19,011 nucleotides of DNA from an uncultured Clostridia bacterium (GTDB taxonomy: Bacteria > Bacillota > Clostridia > Lachnospirales > Lachnospiraceae), in assembly GCA_946186175.1 (NCBI GenBank), contig CAMHMG010000022.1, positions 1 through 19,011 of the forward strand, in the 5' to 3' direction. The notes below the pieces were generated by a model that was not told where the DNA came from, did no database searches, and saw only the letters and a program-made list of their open reading frames with translations. Made by a program: the position numbers and the translations under genes. This document shows, one piece after another, positions 14,399 through 19,011 of this stretch. Position 1 is the stretch's first letter. Every line of letters begins with the position of its first letter.

Positions 14399-17300
14399 AT
14401 GGGTAAAGAAGGACAGGCAGATAAAGAGCAGCTGTTAGAGGAGCAGTTAAAGCATGAGGATAATATGAAATCTACCATATTTAAGGATGCAAATGGTGCA
14501 TTGACGGCCTTTAATTCCGTGATATCAGATGAGAAATACAAGGACACATCAGAATCTAAACTATATGAGCAGGTCAATGGTACTGATTTAACTGATGAAG
14601 AGGGTAATGATGTGGAGTCACTTTCGGATATGGCTTTTTCAAATATTAATTCCATTGATTCCAAAAGTTACGATGCGACGGGAATGGAGATAGTTGTTTC
14701 AGCGATAAAAGATAAGGATTACTATAAAGAATATAAGGACAAAGCAAACCAGATGGCAGATAAGTTTGACGAACTCCTTGATAATAATGTAGCGAATGAT
14801 GAATATGGAGAAAAAGCAAAAGAGTTCATCAGAGTATCTACTTCGGACCATTTAAGAAGAGTAAGCAATGGTTTTTCTGACACATATCTAAGCTATAAGA
14901 ATATACTGGCAGGCGGAATGGGCAGTTTGTATGCTTGTCTTAATGCATCCACAGTGGATAACAGGCTCCAGAACAATATTGAAAAGTGGGAGCACAAGTT
15001 TCCTATACATCAGTTAGTAATAGACGGTGGGAAGCAGTTAAAGACAATGAGTGATTACTGGATGGAGAAGGATAAGCATGGTGGTGCTTTATCGCCCGAT
15101 AGAGAACAGGAATACAGGCAGAAGCTATATGATCAGACTGTCAATATGTCAGTATTATACGATAAAGTGATTGGAGGCTGTGAGAGCAAGAAGGTCAATG
15201 ATGAGCTCAAAACTGATAATGTGTTGGGAAATGGGGCATTTCATCTGCATCCTATGTCTAATCGTGGAACATCACCTCTTAAAAGCGGTCTTCATGCCAT
15301 GAAGACCGGTCTTGAAAATGGCTGGCACATAGAGGATATAGGAAGGCTCGCGGCTTTTTATAATATTGTTTACAAGGAACAGAGTAAGGCTATCTGTAAT
15401 GGAGCCCTTGATCTTGAGAAATTTGAAAAATATGATACTCCACGGTACCAAAGCAAGGAGCATGAGGAGTATATACATAGTCTTGAGACTGCCTGGAAGA
15501 ATGTGGAGAATAAAAAGCTTGAAAGTTCAGATGACAGAAAGAAGATCCTTGAAGGACTTGATAAACTTGTTGAGATTGGAGTAGAGAAAGGCTACCTTGG
15601 CAATAGTAAGGGAGCTGTTAACTATTATAATCAGGTAATGAGACAGGGTGTAATAAGGGATCATATGATAGAAACGGGTAAAGAGCCTGCATTCTATGAC
15701 AAGGACCATAGCATTAAGATGGGCGAGGAAAGACGCTTTGACACAATATTAGCTGATATGAATGCTTCAAGGCTTGGCAGGGAGAGTGATGAGCATAAGA
15801 ATATGCGCACTGCGGTGGAGGAGCTCCAGGCATTTCAGCGTGATAATCCGAAAAGAGATATTCCGAAGGAAAAACTGGCGGATTATAGTGCAAAATATCT
15901 TGAGAAGCTTGAAGCAGTTAAGAAAACAACTGATGTCTATAAAGCTACCAAACGAGGTGCTTCGACGGAAGCCGGTAAAACAAGGCTTCGCGGTGCCGAA
16001 GAGGCCTCCATGATGGCAGGCATAGAGATAGATAATGTCATGCAGGAGCTTAAAGCTAACGGATTAGCTAATGAGAAAGATTCCATGGATGTCTACCGTA
16101 TCAAGGATTTGGCTGGGAAGAAAGGGTTTAAGGAGGCTGTCAGAGAACAGACAAAGAATATAGACGAATTTGTGAATGATCTCAAAAAGGTTGACGGATG
16201 GACCAGTTCTCCGAATTTCAAGAATCTGAAAAACGGACTGAATGAACTTAAAACTTTTTCAGATAAGCTTAATAAGAACAGCAAAGAGCTTACTACTAAT
16301 GATCTAAAAAAATACAATGAACTTGTCAATAATGTAGGAAAGCTTGCAGATACATATCTTGAAAACAAGAAGAATATTAACTCTGACTATGCAAGGAGCA
16401 GGGTCAGTGCCGTAAAGAAGATTAAGGCAGGAATCAATACTCTTAGTGAAGCTTTCAAGGATGCTCCTGAGGAGTTCAAAAAAGAAACTGAACAGAAGAT
16501 CCTTGGGGATAAGTATAAGCTTTATGATCAATTTGAAAGTGTTTCCGGTGATGGTGCAGCTGCATTTTGGGGAGAAAAGTATAAGGATCCCAATACACGA
16601 AGCAAGGGTGAAGGTGCATATTCAATAACAAGAAGTGCGGGAATTTCTGTGTCAGTGTTTGCTCTTGCCAATACAGGAAAGTATAGCTTTGAGGATATTA
16701 TGGATCCGGCAAAGCTTCATGTTGAAAAGCAGGCGATGTTTGATAAAGTAGCGTCAGCTATGCAGCACCCCACACCTGAAAGCCAGAAATGGATTGCAGA
16801 AACCATATATAATGGTCAGAAGACTACAGAGAATATGATCAATGAACAGGCAAAGCTGGTGGATTTTTCAAAAGCAGATATCCGTAATGATAAAAGATTT
16901 TGTCAGATGCTCCATATGTCACATATACAGTTTGATGCATGGCAGGAAATGGCACATTGTCAGAATGAGATAATGGAGCTTGCAAGAAAAGACCATCCTG
17001 AGATGAAGGAGTATAATGATTATAAAGAATGGTGGTCCGGACGACAGGGAACTTTAAGTTCGCTTAATACTGCATTATGTAATAAAAGAAAAGATATAGT
17101 TAATGCTGTTTCAAGCAATAATTATAACTATTCAGGTACGATAGTGCAAAGTACAATTAATGAAAAAATGCTCATGGATGACCTTGCTAATATGCAGAAG
17201 GAGAAGAAGGATATTCCGTTCTCTGAATGGGTGACACCGGAGAAAAGTCAGGAATATTTCATTTCCAATAATTTAGCTGCTGCGTCAGTTAAGAATCAGG

Positions 17301-17854
17301 TAGATTATATTGCTAATAATCCTGAAGATGCCCGTGCTCTGTGTGCCAAATTTGCAGACGGCAGTATAGTTAAAAATACTTCCATCAGTGTGGATATGTC
17401 AAATGCTACAGTTACTGTTTCAGGTTTTCCAAGTATCGATGAGATGAAGAAGATTGCAGAAACAGAGCGGTTTCTTGAAAAGACAGATGCAGCACTTGGC
17501 AGACTTGAGAATGGTAAGTATAAGAATAAGGAGAGCTTTATTGAGGATTCTGCTTATGCCATGATAGGTCAGATGTATAGGACCAATGGTGGCAAGCTGC
17601 CTGATAAAAAAGATGGCAGCAGCATGAGCCTTGAGGAATATAAGAATATGCAGGTTCAATCGAAGGCATTTGTTAATTCATTGAAGTCACCGGATGATCC
17701 TAAAAAATTTATCTCTCCTAAGAAGGTTGCCGCTACGGCGAAAAATAACGATAAGCTTCATGATATGGCAAGGACTAATCCCGGTAAGAAGATGGCACCC
17801 GCAAAGAAGAAGACTATAGTTCATAAGAAGGAAAAGAGTGGTCCTGCAAAGTAA
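14399..17854 (+). CDS. 1151-residue modular helical protein of unknown function
   Basis: Soluble, highly charged and mostly helical, with no signal peptide, TM helix or recognised enzyme motif. A start at 14399 is well supported by AAGGAGGT (14383-14390). Repeated modules are visible. A diverged copy lies at ~211-257 (LSPDREQEYRQKLYDQ ... LYDKV), a second at ~469-545 (IPKEKLADYSAKYLEK ... TDVYKATK), and the clearest at ~605-680 (LTTNDLKKYNELVNNVGKL, ADTYLENKK, SDYARSRVSAVKKI), which resembles residues 236-320 of the 12738 protein. A separate segment at 301-321 (MKTGLENGWHIEDIGRLAAF) matches the next gene's protein. The C-terminus is a basic Lys/Ala/Pro tail (KKMAPAKKKTIVHKK), similar in nature to the tail of the 12738 protein. 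A structural, scaffold or effector role is possible; none is demonstrated. Confidence 0.87.
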   Translation: MGKEGQADKEQLLEEQLKHEDNMKSTIFKDANGALTAFNSVISDEKYKDTSESKLYEQVNGTDLTDEEGNDVESLSDMAFSNINSIDSKSYDATGMEIVVSAIKDKDYYKEYKDKANQMADKFDELLDNNVANDEYGEKAKEFIRVSTSDHLRRVSNGFSDTYLSYKNILAGGMGSLYACLNASTVDNRLQNNIEKWEHKFPIHQLVIDGGKQLKTMSDYWMEKDKHGGALSPDREQEYRQKLYDQTVNMSVLYDKVIGGCESKKVNDELKTDNVLGNGAFHLHPMSNRGTSPLKSGLHAMKTGLENGWHIEDIGRLAAFYNIVYKEQSKAICNGALDLEKFEKYDTPRYQSKEHEEYIHSLETAWKNVENKKLESSDDRKKILEGLDKLVEIGVEKGYLGNSKGAVNYYNQVMRQGVIRDHMIETGKEPAFYDKDHSIKMGEERRFDTILADMNASRLGRESDEHKNMRTAVEELQAFQRDNPKRDIPKEKLADYSAKYLEKLEAVKKTTDVYKATKRGASTEAGKTRLRGAEEASMMAGIEIDNVMQELKANGLANEKDSMDVYRIKDLAGKKGFKEAVREQTKNIDEFVNDLKKVDGWTSSPNFKNLKNGLNELKTFSDKLNKNSKELTTNDLKKYNELVNNVGKLADTYLENKKNINSDYARSRVSAVKKIKAGINTLSEAFKDAPEEFKKETEQKILGDKYKLYDQFESVSGDGAAAFWGEKYKDPNTRSKGEGAYSITRSAGISVSVFALANTGKYSFEDIMDPAKLHVEKQAMFDKVASAMQHPTPESQKWIAETIYNGQKTTENMINEQAKLVDFSKADIRNDKRFCQMLHMSHIQFDAWQEMAHCQNEIMELARKDHPEMKEYNDYKEWWSGRQGTLSSLNTALCNKRKDIVNAVSSNNYNYSGTIVQSTINEKMLMDDLANMQKEKKDIPFSEWVTPEKSQEYFISNNLAAASVKNQVDYIANNPEDARALCAKFADGSIVKNTSISVDMSNATVTVSGFPSIDEMKKIAETERFLEKTDAALGRLENGKYKNKESFIEDSAYAMIGQMYRTNGGKLPDKKDGSSMSLEEYKNMQVQSKAFVNSLKSPDDPKKFISPKKVAATAKNNDKLHDMARTNPGKKMAPAKKKTIVHKKEKSGPAK

Positions 17855-17878
17855 GGGATAGTAATATAATTGGTGAGG

Positions 17879-17911
17879 TTATCAATCCATAGGCTTAGCA
17901 GTGATTGATAA
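17879..17911 (+). repeat. 9-bp inverted repeat in the intergenic spacer
   Basis: TTATCAATC (17879-17887) and GATTGATAA (17903-17911) are perfect inverted copies separated by 15 bases. There is no T tract after it, so it is not an obvious terminator. The spacing of about two helical turns between half-sites would suit a dimeric regulator, or it may fold in the mRNA ahead of the next ribosome binding site. Confidence 0.45.
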
Positions 17912-17942
17912 GCGTGATAAACGTGTAAGGCAGGTGAAAGTG

Positions 17943-19011
17943 ATGGCATTAACTGAGAGTGTATCAAAAACATTAAACAGGATACTTAAAGAATATGATA
18001 ATGAGCGCAACTTAGGAGCACTTAATTATGACAGAGTTGACAAATACCGTGAGATATGCGGGGATATTCTTAACGGAAGAATGAGTGCCCTTTCCGATTC
18101 GGGCGAAGTGGATTCCGTTGAATATGCACAGTGCTCATTTATGAAGAAAATACTCGATAATGGCTGGACTCCGAAGGACTTAAGCTTCTTTTCAAAGTTC
18201 TATGAGGATGTGCAGACCCTGCCTGAAGGAGAAGAAAAAGACAAGGGACTGGCGCTTTTTGAAAGGCTGGAAAGCAGCAGGACAGATTCCTTTGAAAAGC
18301 GGGGAGAGATGCTTGCCGATATCGCAGGCTTTGTAATTCCGCTTATGCGTGGCCATAAGGATATATCAGATAATCTGACCACGGAAATGAATGATTTCAT
18401 GAACGCAAAGGTGTCCTATACGGAATATCCGGCGGATGCCGAGCTTGAGGAAGGCTTCGCCAAGGATGGAACATTTGATCCTCAATTGGTCGTGTGGTCA
18501 AAGGTTGACTTAGATATCAGAGAGGCATTATTGGTGGGCAGGGAGAACCATCTGAAGCGCACCGAGGCTGAGAAGCAGAAGCTTCGTGATAATAAGGAAT
18601 ATACAATGGCTGAAATGTCGGATGATGCCTTAGAACATATAGAGTTCAATTACGGACAGAAGAAACGGGGAATTGTCAAGACCAACCGGCAGGCAATCAA
18701 GGAAGTGTTCGGTGAAGAGATATATGATGATATAGACGAGGCGCATAAAGGAACGAAGGAAGAGCGCAAGGTCGCAATTCATCATGCTAAAGGTAACAGA
18801 CAGCTCAGAGAAGGTGCCGATGTGTTGGAGTTTGACCTGGCAGGCTCGGGCTTTAATGAGGCTAGAAAGGAATATCGCGGGCAGCATGGAAACGATAATG
18901 TGGGAAATGTGTCAGAGGAAGAGCTTAAGCGTTCGCTGCTGGTCCAGTATGGAGAACAGGCGAAGGATAATAAGGGCAAGACCTTTGAGAAGATCCGCGT
19001 GAAAGAGAAGG
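17943..19011 (+). CDS. Large helical protein related to the 1151-residue protein, 3' end outside window
   Basis: The frame is open from ATG 17943 to the end of the window (356 complete codons) with no stop, so the gene is truncated only by the window edge. AGGTGA (17932-17937) is a suitable ribosome binding site. The protein begins MALTESVSKTLNRILKEYDN and is charged, soluble and mainly helical, with no signal peptide. Residues 67-87 (MKKILDNGWTPKDLSFFSKF, then Y) align without gaps to residues 301-321 of the preceding protein, including M-K, L, N-G-W, D and F-Y. A following Leu/Glu/Arg-rich stretch (LFERLESS ... EKRGEMLADIAG) also resembles the next segment of that protein. It lies 88 bases downstream and is likely co-transcribed with it. 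No known family or catalytic motif recognised. Confidence 0.88.
   Translation, partial: MALTESVSKTLNRILKEYDNERNLGALNYDRVDKYREICGDILNGRMSALSDSGEVDSVEYAQCSFMKKILDNGWTPKDLSFFSKFYEDVQTLPEGEEKDKGLALFERLESSRTDSFEKRGEMLADIAGFVIPLMRGHKDISDNLTTEMNDFMNAKVSYTEYPADAELEEGFAKDGTFDPQLVVWSKVDLDIREALLVGRENHLKRTEAEKQKLRDNKEYTMAEMSDDALEHIEFNYGQKKRGIVKTNRQAIKEVFGEEIYDDIDEAHKGTKEERKVAIHHAKGNRQLREGADVLEFDLAGSGFNEARKEYRGQHGNDNVGNVSEEELKRSLLVQYGEQAKDNKGKTFEKIRVKEK

Overview
The window looks like a chromosomal segment of a low-to-moderate GC Firmicute, most likely Lachnospiraceae (Butyrivibrio/Roseburia-like). This is an inference from strong AGGAGG-type ribosome binding sites, heavy use of ATA/AGA/AGG codons, and a partner-switching (SpoIIE/RsbW-type) signalling set next to AAA-ATPase/PD-(D/E)XK genes of a kind common in gut and rumen clostridia. 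Every confident gene is on the + strand. I see no tRNA, rRNA, CRISPR array, transposase or integrase. No stretch over 300 bases lacks a gene; the largest gap (424-602) holds a 13-bp hairpin and a probable extended -10 promoter.

Region 1 (1-3490) is accessory. It has a small doubtful ORF preceded by a 9-codon leader, then two unrelated ATPases: an AAA-ATPase-like/PD-(D/E)XK protein (603-2246) and an AAA ATPase with a C-terminal winged helix (2409-3446). They are separated by a short-repeat-rich spacer. A strong Rho-independent terminator (3461-3489) closes this region.

Region 2 (3544-14264) reads as one long operon of seven genes: a membrane-anchored protein with a long acidic Ser/Thr/Asp/Glu-rich extracytoplasmic stretch; a cytosolic protein of unknown function with an acidic tail; an RsbW/SpoIIAB-like HATPase with four EExFxLG-like repeats at its N-terminus; a DUF2156 (LPG-synthase C-terminal-like) protein; a 1025-residue fusion of beta-propeller, Cache-like sensor and MFS transporter; a membrane-bound Cache-HAMP-SpoIIE/RsbU PP2C phosphatase; and an acidic/coiled-coil protein. 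The kinase-like and phosphatase parts of a partner switch are present, but neither the STAS-domain antagonist they should act on nor a sigma factor is in view.

Region 3 (14280-19011) starts with a near-identical copy (29/32 bases) of the promoter that drives region 2. It encodes a 1151-residue soluble helical protein and the start of another large helical protein that runs off the window. These two proteins and the last protein of region 2 share diverged sequence modules: a helical D-x-Y-L module in the first two, and an NGW-containing module in the last two. The shared promoter and shared modules argue that regions 2 and 3 are one functional unit. My best reading is a sensor-controlled partner-switching system linked to a family of large, modular, undescribed helical proteins; their function cannot be read from sequence.
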